Source: Sphingomonas suaedae
GTDB taxonomy: Bacteria > Pseudomonadota > Alphaproteobacteria > Sphingomonadales > Sphingomonadaceae
NCBI RefSeq assembly: GCF_007833215.1
Contig: NZ_CP042239.1
Coordinates: 3,098,001 to 3,162,000, forward strand
Length of the DNA stretch: 64,000 nt
Reading direction: 5' to 3'
Positions 36,114 to 44,959 of the stretch are shown piece by piece (positions within the stretch are counted from its first letter, which is position 1; the number at the start of each line of letters is the position of its first letter). The position numbers were made by a program, and so were the translations under genes. The notes under the pieces were generated by a model, which did no database searches, was not told where the DNA came from, and saw only the letters and a program-made list of their open reading frames with translations.

Positions 36114-36824
36114 ATGTCGCCGGGGGAGTGGATGCAGCCGATCGTTGAATCGATTGCCGTATGGACCGTGCCCGCGATCGCCGCGGTGCTGCTGCACGAT
36201 TCGGCGCAGCGCATGGTGGCAGGATGGCTGCCGCAGGAACCGGAGGTCGAGCCGGATGCTTCCGGTCGCCAACGGCATGGGCTGACTGCGCTCGATCCTG
36301 TGGGGACGCTTGCGGTCCCGCTCGCGCTCGCCCTGTCCGGCGCCCCGGTCTTCGGGTGGATGCGTTATCGCCCCTTTGCGTCTGGGGAAGGGTCGCTTGC
36401 ACGCCGTCGACGCATCGTGAGTGCGCTGTCCGGGCCGGTCGCCAGCTTTGCCGCCGCGCTGGCGGGAGGGGTGGCACTGGGCGCGACGGTCGCCGCGTCG
36501 GGCGGTGCGATGCCGCAACGGGGAGTGGCCTGGCTGATCACGAGCAATCTGCTCAACTTCATTCTCGCCAACGCCTGCATGACCAGCTTTCACCTGCTTC
36601 CGGTCCCACCGTTCGACATGGGGCGGGCGTTGAGCGCATTGCTGCCCGTGCCGTTGCGGACGCGCCTGCGCAGCGCGGGACGGGTGATGGTGCTCGCGGT
36701 CATCGCGACGGTGGTCGCGATCCCCCTGCTCGATCCGCACGCGCGACTCGGCGAATGGGTCGCCGCGCCGCTGATCAATGCGATCACGCGCTTCGTGCTG
36801 GGACTGGTCAACCTGACGGTCTAG
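36114..36824 (+). CDS. Site-2-protease-like membrane protein lacking the active site
   Basis: 236 residues, about six membrane segments. It matches the next gene along its length (DPVGTLAVPLALALSGAPVFGWMRYRP against DPIGTVVLPLILALTKMPVFGWAKPVP; HLLPVPPFDMGR against NLLPVPPFDGGH). The zinc motif HExxH is replaced by HDSAQ at 28-32, and the second motif N...DGGH has become H160...DMGR. Asp168 remains, but the two active-site histidines and the glutamate are not all present. It is probably a pseudoprotease that arose by tandem duplication. A substrate-binding or regulatory role is inferred. Confidence 0.75.
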   Translation: MSPGEWMQPIVESIAVWTVPAIAAVLLHDSAQRMVAGWLPQEPEVEPDASGRQRHGLTALDPVGTLAVPLALALSGAPVFGWMRYRPFASGEGSLARRRRIVSALSGPVASFAAALAGGVALGATVAASGGAMPQRGVAWLITSNLLNFILANACMTSFHLLPVPPFDMGRALSALLPVPLRTRLRSAGRVMVLAVIATVVAIPLLDPHARLGEWVAAPLINAITRFVLGLVNLTV

Positions 36825-36890
36825 CCGCGTAGCCTGCCGCAAACCGACGCATCGCTGGCGGAGCGCGTCGGCAGCGCCTAGATCGCCCCC

Positions 36891-37583
36891 ATGAATCCCG
36901 ATTCCATCGTCTATCGTGCCGCCGTCTGGATCATCCCGCTGGTGATCGCGATCGTCTTCCACGAAGTCGCACATGGCCTGGTCGCGCGCGGGCTGGGCGA
37001 TCCGACTGCAGCCGAGCGCAAGCGGCTGTCGCTCAACCCGCTGCGCCATGTCGATCCGATCGGCACGGTCGTGCTGCCGTTGATCCTGGCGCTGACCAAG
37101 ATGCCCGTGTTCGGCTGGGCAAAGCCGGTGCCGGTCAATCATGCGCGGCTGCGCAATCCGCGCGGCGGGATGGTCTTGGTGGCGCTGGCCGGGCCGGGCA
37201 TGAACCTGCTGCTCGCGCTGGTCGGGGCGGTGCTGATCGGCCTGTTGTTCGCGATCACGGGCGAGGCGGAGCTTGGCCCTACCGGGGCGTTCGCGGCGGA
37301 GAATCTGTTCAACTTCGTCGCGGTGAACGTCTTCCTCGCGCTGTTCAATCTGCTTCCCGTTCCGCCGTTCGATGGCGGACATGTGGTCGAGGGGCTGTTG
37401 CCGCCAACGCTTGCCGCGCGCTGGGCGTCGCTCGCCAAATTCGGTTTCCCGCTGCTGTTCATCCTGCTGCTGGTGGTGCCGACGGTCTGGCCGGATGCCG
37501 ATATCGTCGAGCGTGTCGTGCTGCCCCCGGCGCAGGCGGTGAGCGGCTGGTTTTTCGCAATCGCCGCGATGATCGCCGGCTGA
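36891..37583 (+). CDS. Site-2 protease family membrane metalloprotease (M50)
   Basis: 230 residues, about six membrane segments. The zinc site is HEVAH (His24, Glu25, His28), and the second motif NLLPVPPFDGG (Asn153, Asp161) supplies the third ligand. It is of the short M50 type without a PDZ domain. Such proteases cut within membranes to release regulators; the target is not known. The stop overlaps the truB ATG by one base, so it shares the truB-rpsO transcript. Its degenerate relative lies directly upstream. Confidence 0.88.
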   Translation: MNPDSIVYRAAVWIIPLVIAIVFHEVAHGLVARGLGDPTAAERKRLSLNPLRHVDPIGTVVLPLILALTKMPVFGWAKPVPVNHARLRNPRGGMVLVALAGPGMNLLLALVGAVLIGLLFAITGEAELGPTGAFAAENLFNFVAVNVFLALFNLLPVPPFDGGHVVEGLLPPTLAARWASLAKFGFPLLFILLLVVPTVWPDADIVERVVLPPAQAVSGWFFAIAAMIAG

Positions 37584-38479
37584 TGCACGGCTGGATCATC
37601 CTCGACAAGCCGCTCGGCCTGGGCTCGACCCAGGGGGTGAGCGCGGTCAAGCGCGCGCTGCGTGACAGCGGCTATGGGCCGAAGCTGCGCGACCTGCCCA
37701 AGGTGGGGCATGGCGGCACGCTCGACCCGCTGGCGACCGGGGTGCTGCCGATCGCGGTGGGCGAGGCGACCAAGCTGGCGGGCAGGATGCTCGACAGCGA
37801 CAAGGTCTATGATTTCACGATCCGCTTCGGGATCGAGACCGATACGCTCGATCTGGAGGGCGCGCCCGTCGCCGAATCGGATGTGCGACCGACGCGCGCG
37901 CAGGTCGAAGCGGTGCTGCCGCGCTTTACCGGCCCGATCGACCAGGTTCCGCCCGCCTATTCGGCGCTCAAGGTCGATGGCGCGCGTGCCTATGATCTGG
38001 CGCGCAAGGGCGAAGCGGTCACACTGGCGACTCGCGCGGTGACAATCCATACGCTGACGATCGCCGACACCGATGGCGACTCGGTGACGCTGACCGCTTG
38101 TGTCTCGAAGGGCACCTATATCCGCAGCCTTGCGCGCGATATCGCGCTGGCGCTCGGCAGTGTCGGCCATGTCACCATGCTCCGCCGCGTGAAAGCGGGC
38201 CCGTTCACGCTCGATTCCGCGATATCACTGGACAAATTGGCTGAGGCCGCTATGGGCCGCACCCTTGAACAATGCCTCCTGCCGCTGAGGGCGGGGCTGG
38301 ACGACATCCCGGCTCTACTCCTCGAACCCGGTCAGGCAGGGGCTCTCCGCCAGGGGAAAGTGCTGACCGGGATAGCCGCTGACGATGGCCAACACTTCGC
38401 GCTGGACGGCGACACGCCGGTCGCGCTGGTTGCGGTTTCGGACGGAACCGTCCGGGTCGTGCGCGGCTTCAACCTGTAG
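37583..38479 (+). CDS. truB: tRNA pseudouridine(55) synthase TruB
   Basis: 298 residues. Makes pseudouridine 55 in the T-loop of tRNAs. The catalytic Asp48 is in KVGHGGTLDPLATGVLPIAVG, and PPAYSALKVDGARAYDLARKGE and GTYIRSLARDIALALG are the other family motifs. A short C-terminal PUA-like segment follows. It overlaps the preceding protease gene by one base and is followed 21 bases later by rpsO, the conserved truB-rpsO-pnp order. Confidence 0.96.
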   Translation: MHGWIILDKPLGLGSTQGVSAVKRALRDSGYGPKLRDLPKVGHGGTLDPLATGVLPIAVGEATKLAGRMLDSDKVYDFTIRFGIETDTLDLEGAPVAESDVRPTRAQVEAVLPRFTGPIDQVPPAYSALKVDGARAYDLARKGEAVTLATRAVTIHTLTIADTDGDSVTLTACVSKGTYIRSLARDIALALGSVGHVTMLRRVKAGPFTLDSAISLDKLAEAAMGRTLEQCLLPLRAGLDDIPALLLEPGQAGALRQGKVLTGIAADDGQHFALDGDTPVALVAVSDGTVRVVRGFNL

Positions 38480-38500
38480 AATGATGTCGAAGGAAAAGAC

Positions 38501-38770
38501 ATGACGATCACGACCGAGCGCAAGGCTGAACTGACCAAGGAACACGGACGCGCCGAAGGCGATACCGGAAGCCCCGAGGTACAGATCGCGATCCTGACCG
38601 AGCGCATCGTCAACCTGACCGAGCACTTCAAGGGCCATGCGAAGGACAACCATTCGCGTCGCGGCCTGCTGATGATGGTCAACAAGCGTCGCAGCCTCCT
38701 CGACTACCTCCGCAAGAAGGACGGGGACCGCTACACCGCACTCATCGCGAAGCTCGGGCTTCGCAAGTAA
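38501..38770 (+). CDS. rpsO: 30S ribosomal protein S15
   Basis: 89 residues, the normal length. Binds the central domain of 16S rRNA as an early assembly protein. The family pattern [30 protein letters not shown], then [22 protein letters not shown], is complete. AAGGAAAAG precedes the ATG. It ends at a clear terminator (38775-38800), which separates it from pnp although the gene order is the usual one. Confidence 0.97.
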   Translation: MTITTERKAELTKEHGRAEGDTGSPEVQIAILTERIVNLTEHFKGHAKDNHSRRGLLMMVNKRRSLLDYLRKKDGDRYTALIAKLGLRK

Positions 38771-38774
38771 CCGG

Positions 38775-38800
38775 AAAGGCGGCCTTCGGGTCGCCTTTTT
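38775..38800 (+). terminator. Rho-independent terminator after rpsO
   Basis: Stem GGCGGCC / GGTCGCC closed by a UUCG tetraloop (CTTCGG) and followed by TTTTT. It lies 8 bases after the rpsO stop and should reduce read-through into pnp. Confidence 0.85.
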
Positions 38801-38806
38801 GCCATT

Positions 38807-38902
38807 CCGGGCATGGGCCCGGACCCTGGGTCACCGGCAATTCGGCCACCGACCCGCACCAGGGGTGACGTCACCCCGCACCGCGCAGGCCGGACAGCCT
38901 GC
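38807..38902 (+). promoter_or_regulatory. Hairpin-rich pnp leader
   Basis: Four consecutive dyads lie between the rpsO terminator and pnp: CCGGGC/GCCCGG (38807-38822), GGGTC/GACCC (38828-38855), GGGGTGACGTCACCCC (38862-38877) and GCAGGC/GCCTGC (38885-38902). In enterobacteria a long leader hairpin mediates RNase III and PNPase autocontrol of pnp. A similar role here is inferred. Some may also be promoter operators. Confidence 0.5.
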
Positions 38903-38947
38903 ACACAGGCCCCGGGCGCATTGGGCGTCCGGTCCAAAGGAAATCAG

Positions 38948-41281
38948 ATGTTCGACAAGAAGACCGTATCGATCGAGTGGGGCGGACAAACCCTGACACT
39001 CGAAACCGGGCAGGTTGCCCGTCAGGCCGATGGCGCCGTGATGGCGACGCTCGGCGAAACCGTGGTGCTGTGCGCCGTCACCGCCGCCAAGTCGGTGAAG
39101 GAAGGGCAGGATTTCTTCCCGCTCACCGTGCACTATCAGGAAAAATTCTCGGCCGCCGGGCGCATCCCGGGCGGCTTCTTCAAGCGTGAGCGCGGCGCGA
39201 CCGAAAAGGAAACGCTGACCAGCCGCCTGATCGACCGTCCGATCCGCCCGTTGTTCCCGGAAGGGTTCTACAACGAGATCAACGTGATCTGCCAGGTGCT
39301 GTCCTATGACGGCGAGAATGAGCCGGACATCCTCGCGATGGTCGCGGCGTCCGCAGCCCTCACCATTTCGGGCGTGCCGTTCATGGGCCCGATCGGCGCC
39401 GCGCGCGTCGGCTATGTCGATGGCGAGTACGTTCTCAACCCGACCAACGAGCAGGTCGCCGAGGGTGATCTGGACCTGGTCGTCGCCGCCACCGGCAATG
39501 CGGTGATGATGGTCGAATCCGAAGCCAAGGAGCTGTCGGAAGAGGTCATGCTGGGCGCGGTCCAGTTCGCGCACAAGGCGTGCAAGCAGGCCGCGGGCGC
39601 GATCATCGACCTGGCCGAGCAGGCTGCGAAGGATCCGTGGGAAATGGCCGAGCAGGCCGACCTGTCGGCCGCCAAGGACAAGCTCAAGAAGCTGATCGGC
39701 AAGGATATCGCCGCCGCCTACAAGGTGACCGACAAGTCCAAGCGTTCGGGCCTGCTCAACGATGCGCGGGCCAAGGCGAAGGAAGCGTTCGCCGACGCCA
39801 CGCCGCAGGATCAGATGGCCGCGATGAAGCTGGTCAAGAAGCTGGAAGCGGAGATCGTCCGCGGCGCCATCCTGAAGGACGGCACCCGCATCGACGGCCG
39901 CTCGACCACCCAGATCCGTCCGATCGAGGCGATGGTCCACTTCCTGCCGCGCGCGCATGGTTCGGCACTGTTCACGCGTGGCGAGACGCAGGCGATCTGC
40001 ACCACCACGCTGGGTACCAAGGACGCCGAGCAGATGATCGACGGGCTGGACGGCCTGTCCTATTCGAACTTCATGCTCCACTATAACTTCCCGCCCTATT
40101 CGGTCGGTGAAGTCGGCCGCTTCGGCGCGCCGGGCCGTCGCGAAGTCGGCCATGGCAAGCTGGCCTGGCGCGCGCTGCACCCGGTGCTGCCGAGCAAGGA
40201 CGAGTTCCCCTATACGATCCGCGTCCTGTCGGACATCACCGAGTCGAACGGCTCGTCGTCGATGGCCACCGTGTGCGGCGGTTCGCTGTCGATGATGGAC
40301 GCGGGCGTTCCCCTCAAGCGTCCGGTGTCGGGCATCGCCATGGGCCTGATCCTGGAAGGCAAGGATTTCGCGATCCTGTCCGACATCCTGGGTGACGAGG
40401 ATCATCTCGGCGACATGGACTTCAAGGTTGCGGGCACGTCCGAAGGCATCACCACGATGCAGATGGACATCAAGGTCGCCGGCATCACCGACGAGATCAT
40501 GCGCGTCGCGTTGGAACAGGCCAAGGAAGGCCGCGCGCACATCCTGGGCGAAATGTCCAAGGCACTGGGCGAAACCCGCACCGAACTGTCGGCCCATGCC
40601 CCGCGCATCGAGACGATGCAGATCGACAAGTCGAAGATCCGCGACGTCATCGGCACCGGCGGCAAGGTGATCCGCGAGATCGTCGCCACCACCGGCGCCA
40701 AGGTCGATATCGACGACGAAGGCATCATCAAGGTGTCGTCGTCCGACGTCAGCCAGATCGAAGCCGCGATGAACTGGATCAAGGGCATCGTCGAAGAGGC
40801 GGAAGTCGGCAAGATCTACAACGGCAAGGTCGTCAACCTGGTCGACTTCGGTGCGTTCGTGAACTTCATGGGCGGCAAGGACGGTCTCGTCCACGTCTCC
40901 GAGATCAAGAACGAGCGGGTCGAGAAGGTCAGCGACGTCCTGAGCGAAGGCCAGGAAGTCAAGGTCAAGGTCCTCGAGATCGACCAGCGCGGCAAGGTTC
41001 GCCTGTCGATGCGCGTCGTCGATCAGGAGACCGGCGAAGAGCTGGAGGACACCCGTCCGGCGCGTGAACCGCGCGAGCGCGGCGAGCGTGGCGACCGCGA
41101 AGGCGGCCGTGGCGGCGACCGCCGTCGCGAGGGTGGCCGTGGCGGCGACCGCGATCGCGGCCCGCGCCGCGACCGGGGAGACCGCAACGATCGCCCGCGC
41201 GGCGAGCGTTCGGAAGCGAAGGACGAGGGCGGCGAGACGATCGGCCTCCCCGCCTTCCTGACCGGCGGCAATGACGACTGA
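38948..41281 (+). CDS. pnp: Polyribonucleotide nucleotidyltransferase (PNPase)
   Basis: 777 residues. Phosphorolytic 3'-5' exoribonuclease and degradosome component. Two RNase PH domains (about 5-215 and 315-550) flank an all-helical linker. KH (about 555-615, [25 protein letters not shown]) and S1 (about 620-690, [33 protein letters not shown]) follow. The C-terminal tail of about 80 residues is Arg/Gly/Asp-rich, longer than in E. coli, and ends [16 protein letters not shown]; it may bind RNA or RNase E. ATG 38948 has AAGGAAA upstream. The upstream frame to 38813 belongs to the leader. Confidence 0.97.
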   Translation: MFDKKTVSIEWGGQTLTLETGQVARQADGAVMATLGETVVLCAVTAAKSVKEGQDFFPLTVHYQEKFSAAGRIPGGFFKRERGATEKETLTSRLIDRPIRPLFPEGFYNEINVICQVLSYDGENEPDILAMVAASAALTISGVPFMGPIGAARVGYVDGEYVLNPTNEQVAEGDLDLVVAATGNAVMMVESEAKELSEEVMLGAVQFAHKACKQAAGAIIDLAEQAAKDPWEMAEQADLSAAKDKLKKLIGKDIAAAYKVTDKSKRSGLLNDARAKAKEAFADATPQDQMAAMKLVKKLEAEIVRGAILKDGTRIDGRSTTQIRPIEAMVHFLPRAHGSALFTRGETQAICTTTLGTKDAEQMIDGLDGLSYSNFMLHYNFPPYSVGEVGRFGAPGRREVGHGKLAWRALHPVLPSKDEFPYTIRVLSDITESNGSSSMATVCGGSLSMMDAGVPLKRPVSGIAMGLILEGKDFAILSDILGDEDHLGDMDFKVAGTSEGITTMQMDIKVAGITDEIMRVALEQAKEGRAHILGEMSKALGETRTELSAHAPRIETMQIDKSKIRDVIGTGGKVIREIVATTGAKVDIDDEGIIKVSSSDVSQIEAAMNWIKGIVEEAEVGKIYNGKVVNLVDFGAFVNFMGGKDGLVHVSEIKNERVEKVSDVLSEGQEVKVKVLEIDQRGKVRLSMRVVDQETGEELEDTRPAREPRERGERGDREGGRGGDRRREGGRGGDRDRGPRRDRGDRNDRPRGERSEAKDEGGETIGLPAFLTGGNDD

Positions 41282-41306
41282 TCGCTCTGACGATCGTTAA
41301 ACGAAA

Positions 41307-41340
41307 GGGGGCTCCGGAAGAAATCCGGAGCCCCCTTTTT
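41307..41340 (+). terminator. Rho-independent terminator after pnp
   Basis: A perfect 11-bp stem (GGGGGCTCCGG / CCGGAGCCCCC) with a 7-base loop, followed by TTTTT. It lies 25 bases past the pnp stop, between pnp and the convergent lipoprotein gene. A-residues precede the stem, so it may also work weakly on the other strand. Confidence 0.9.
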
Positions 41341-41348
41341 CGATGTGC

Positions 41349-42911
41349 TCAGCGCAGCGCGTAGGCGGTGATGACCGGTGCGCTTCCTGACACCGCAATA
41401 GGGGTTACGATCAACTTTGCGTCCTGGCTGATTGCGAGGTTGCCGGGTGTGGGGGCGCTCCAGACCGTGGCGTAGGGTGCGGCGAGCGAGACCGCGTATA
41501 CCTTGGTATCGGTCGAGAAGAACACCAGCGTGTCGGTGACAATGACATTGCCGACAAACCGCTCGGCGGTCGAGAGCGGCCACGACCAGCGCACCGTGCC
41601 GTCCGCTTCGTCGATTGCATCGAATTGGCCGCGCGAATTGCTGGCGGCATAGAGGACGCCGCTCCCCAGTGCCGGCGCCGTGCTATATGTGCCGGCCGTC
41701 CGCCAGGCGATCTTTGATTCGGCAATGTCAAAGCTGACCAGCGGGAAGGACAGATCATAAGTTCCCATCCCCGATCCGGAATAGGCTATCGCGTTCTTTC
41801 GTGAGCCAAGGATGGGTCCACCGGAATAGCTATACCCGTTCCAGACCCAATAGGGGTCCTCGATCGATTTGACCCTTACGCCGTCCGAGCGACGGAAGAC
41901 GTCAAGCGCACCCGAATAATAATAAACATATTCGGAGTCGGCACCAACGGTAGCGCCGTCCCACACCTTGCCCGCGCTGCCACTCGCTTCCCAGCGCTTG
42001 GTGCCGTCGTCCAGATCGTAGCTATAGACGACATTTCCATAATAGCCGGACGCAAGGAACAATTCGCGGTCCATCGCAGTCGGTTGCGCGAAGTTCGACC
42101 ATTGCGCCGGGAACAGCATATTGCGCACGAAGCGACCATTATTGGCATCGATCGTGATGATCCGATTCTCGCCGGATGAATGGATCATCGAGACGATCTG
42201 GATCTGGTCGCCAGTGACGCTCGGTCCACTCGCGCTGTAAATCGGTCCAATATCATAAGACCAGCGTTCGGCGCCGGTCGCCGTGTCGAGCGTCGTCACA
42301 CCCCATCCGCTCGCTCCTGCGCGTGTGAGGAACAACTGCGTCCCCTTGGTGGCCACAGGCTTGATCACTGTCGCGCCGGTTATCGTCTTGTCCCAGGCTT
42401 TCCCGAATTTCGCAGGATCGAAGGTAGCATGAACATAGGCTGTGTGACTGGCAGTGCGCTGATGGGTAACCCAGTCGAGGAGCTTGACATCGAGCGTGTA
42501 GCGGAAGGTTTGAGTTGACCCCGGATATACTTCACTGCAGCCATCGTCGCGGCAAAGTCGAAAGGTAACATCGCCAGAGCGGCTCGCGGCGTCCAGCTTG
42601 TCCAGGCTCTTCAGCTTGACCTGAAAACTGTTGCCAGACTGCACAATGTCGCCGTCCATCGCCAGAATCGTCGTGTCGAAGCTGAGCTTGGGGAGCACCG
42701 GCTTGTCGCTGGTGCCGCTATAGCTAGCGTTGAAGGTGAAGGACGCGCGGGAATCGGACTCGGACGCCGAACGCGTCTGGCTCGCTTCACTCAGCGTGAC
42801 GGTCAATGTCGGAATCGCTGGCGGGCCCGATATGTTTCCACCGTTGCTGCTTCCTCCCCCCGAACAGGCGGCAAGCAGCCCCATGCCAAAAATCGGCAAG
42901 ATACCCCGCAT
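41349..42911 (-). CDS. PQQ-like beta-propeller lipoprotein
   Basis: 520 residues. A lipoprotein signal (FGMGLLAACSGGG, lipobox cysteine at residue 16) is followed by an Ig-like beta domain (about 35-150) and then a PQQ-type beta-propeller with repeated blades (TTLDTATGAERWSYD, YDLDDGTKRWEASG, DAIDEADGTVRWSWP). Such propellers often mediate protein contacts at the outer membrane, as BamB does; no enzyme site for PQQ was identified. ATG 42911 follows AGGGGGGAAA. Codon use is visibly richer in A/T third positions than in neighbouring genes, which suggests a different origin. Function unknown. Confidence 0.82.
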   Translation of the reverse strand: MRGILPIFGMGLLAACSGGGSSNGGNISGPPAIPTLTVTLSEASQTRSASESDSRASFTFNASYSGTSDKPVLPKLSFDTTILAMDGDIVQSGNSFQVKLKSLDKLDAASRSGDVTFRLCRDDGCSEVYPGSTQTFRYTLDVKLLDWVTHQRTASHTAYVHATFDPAKFGKAWDKTITGATVIKPVATKGTQLFLTRAGASGWGVTTLDTATGAERWSYDIGPIYSASGPSVTGDQIQIVSMIHSSGENRIITIDANNGRFVRNMLFPAQWSNFAQPTAMDRELFLASGYYGNVVYSYDLDDGTKRWEASGSAGKVWDGATVGADSEYVYYYSGALDVFRRSDGVRVKSIEDPYWVWNGYSYSGGPILGSRKNAIAYSGSGMGTYDLSFPLVSFDIAESKIAWRTAGTYSTAPALGSGVLYAASNSRGQFDAIDEADGTVRWSWPLSTAERFVGNVIVTDTLVFFSTDTKVYAVSLAAPYATVWSAPTPGNLAISQDAKLIVTPIAVSGSAPVITAYALR

Positions 42912-43138
42912 CAACTTTCCCCCCTAAGTGCGCCTAAATTATCGGCAATACAGTTGCTTGGTCGAGATTAGTGACAGTTTTATGGTTGTCCAGATCGCCG
43001 CGCCCATGCTGGGGGCGGTGTGGCGGCTTTGCCATGTAAGGCCTGGGTCCGACTGGCGAGGCTCGAAAATTCGCGGCGGGTTGCCCGGCGCGAAATAGGC
43101 GATAGCGTGGGTCTGCACTGTTCAGACAGGATTTACCC

Positions 43139-44959
43139 GTGACCCTACGCCCTTCCCTCCTGCTGCTGTTCGCCTGTGTCGCGGCGCCCGCGCTCGTCTC
43201 CAGCACGGCGCCCGTCGTGCAGACGGTCGACACCAAGGCCGAGGACGCTCGCCTCAACGCCTTCCTCGATGCCGCGTTCGACGCCAATGTGGCGTTGAGC
43301 CCGGAGACGCAGACCGCCCTCGGCCTCAAGACAAACTACGACAAGCTCGGCGACTATACCGATGCGGCGGACGAACGCCGGATGGCGCTGGCGGAGAAGC
43401 AGCTCGCAGCGATGCGCGCGCAATTCGACCCGGCGAAGCTCGGGCCGCAGGCGCGGTTGAGCTATCGATTGTTCGAGACCCAGGTCGAGCGCTCGCGCGC
43501 CAACTACGCCTTTCGCGACTATGGTTTTCCGGTCTCGACCAATGGCAGCCCTGCCGGGCAGATCCCGGTCTTTCTGATCAACAATCACCGCATCGACAGC
43601 GTGGCGGACGCGCGCGCCTATATTTCGCGGATCGGCGAGACCGAGCGGGTGATGCGCGAGGTCGCGGCGACGATGCGGGCGCAAGCGGCCAAGGGCATCG
43701 TTCCGCCCAAAATGGTTTTCAAACCGGCGCGCGAGGATGCGGCAAAGGTGATCGTCGGCGCGCCCTTTGGCCCTGGAGGCGACAGCACGCTGCTCGCCGA
43801 TTTCCGCAAGAAGGTGGCTGCGCTCAAAATCCCGGATGCCGAGAGGGCGGCGCTGATCGGGGAGGCGGAAACGGCGCTCAAGGGTCCGTTCAAGCGCGGT
43901 TTCGACACGCTGTTCGCGGTGCTCGACGAGATCGAGCCCCAGGCAAAGGGCAATGACGGTGCGTGGAGCCTGCCCAATGGCGCGGCCTATTATGCCGCGC
44001 GGCTGGCGCAGAACACCACGACCGACCTGACCGCCGACCACATCCACCAGATCGGCCTCGATCAGGTCGCCGCGATCCGCAAGGAGATGGAGGCGGTCAA
44101 GGCGCGCATCGGCTATGAGGGCACGCTCGAATCCTTCTTCGATGCGATCCGCACCGATCCCAAGTTCAAATATCCCAACACCGATGCCGGTCGCGAAGCC
44201 TATCTGACCGAGGCGCGGGCGGTGGTCGCGAAGATGATGGCGGCTGCACCGCGCTGGTTCCATCGCCTGCCCAAGGCGGCGCTGGAGGTGCGCGCGGTCG
44301 AGAAATGGCGTGAGGGGACGGCGCCCGTCGCCTTCTACAACCGCCCCGCGCCCGATGGTTCGCGGCCCGGCATCTATTACACCAACCTTGCGGACATGAA
44401 TCAGGTGCAGAAGATTCAGCTGGAGGGGATCGCGGTGCATGAGGGCGCCCCGGGTCATCATTTCCAGATCGCCCGCGCGCAGGAGCTTCAGGGCTTGCCC
44501 AAGTTCCGCCGCTTCGGCGGCTACAGCGCCTATAGTGAAGGTTGGGGCCTCTATACCGAGCGGCTGGCCAAGGAGATGGGCGCCTATGCCGATCCCTATG
44601 CGGAGTTCGGGATGCTCTCGCTCCAGATGTGGCGCGCGATTCGGCTGGTGACAGACACCGGGCTGCACGCGAAGAAATGGAGCCGCGAGCAGGCGATCGA
44701 TTATTTCAAGGCCAACTCGTCACTCTCGCCGCTCGATATCGAGCGGGAGGTCAATCGCTACATCAACAATCCGGGGCAGGCGACGAGCTACATGATCGGC
44801 CAGCTCAAGATCACCGAGCTGCGCAAGCGGGCCGAAGCCGCGCTGGGTGACCGGTTCGACATCCGCGACTTCCACGAGGTGGTGCTGGGCAACGGCGCGG
44901 TGCCACTCAATGTGCTGGAGGAAGAGGTCGATCGTTACATCGCCGCGAACAAGGCGTGA
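43139..44959 (+). CDS. DUF885 family exported metallopeptidase-like protein
   Basis: 606 residues with a Sec signal (LRPSLLLLFACVAAPALVSS). The mostly helical DUF885 fold carries a zinc-type motif HEGAPGHHFQIA near residue 434 and the downstream EGWGLYTERLAKEMG that supplies another ligand. Members are thought to be periplasmic carboxypeptidase/dipeptidase-like enzymes; the substrate is not established. The GTG start at 43139 is chosen from the signal peptide. The stop overlaps the following serine hydrolase start by 4 bases (GTGA), so the two form an operon. Confidence 0.88.
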   Translation: MTLRPSLLLLFACVAAPALVSSTAPVVQTVDTKAEDARLNAFLDAAFDANVALSPETQTALGLKTNYDKLGDYTDAADERRMALAEKQLAAMRAQFDPAKLGPQARLSYRLFETQVERSRANYAFRDYGFPVSTNGSPAGQIPVFLINNHRIDSVADARAYISRIGETERVMREVAATMRAQAAKGIVPPKMVFKPAREDAAKVIVGAPFGPGGDSTLLADFRKKVAALKIPDAERAALIGEAETALKGPFKRGFDTLFAVLDEIEPQAKGNDGAWSLPNGAAYYAARLAQNTTTDLTADHIHQIGLDQVAAIRKEMEAVKARIGYEGTLESFFDAIRTDPKFKYPNTDAGREAYLTEARAVVAKMMAAAPRWFHRLPKAALEVRAVEKWREGTAPVAFYNRPAPDGSRPGIYYTNLADMNQVQKIQLEGIAVHEGAPGHHFQIARAQELQGLPKFRRFGGYSAYSEGWGLYTERLAKEMGAYADPYAEFGMLSLQMWRAIRLVTDTGLHAKKWSREQAIDYFKANSSLSPLDIEREVNRYINNPGQATSYMIGQLKITELRKRAEAALGDRFDIRDFHEVVLGNGAVPLNVLEEEVDRYIAANKA

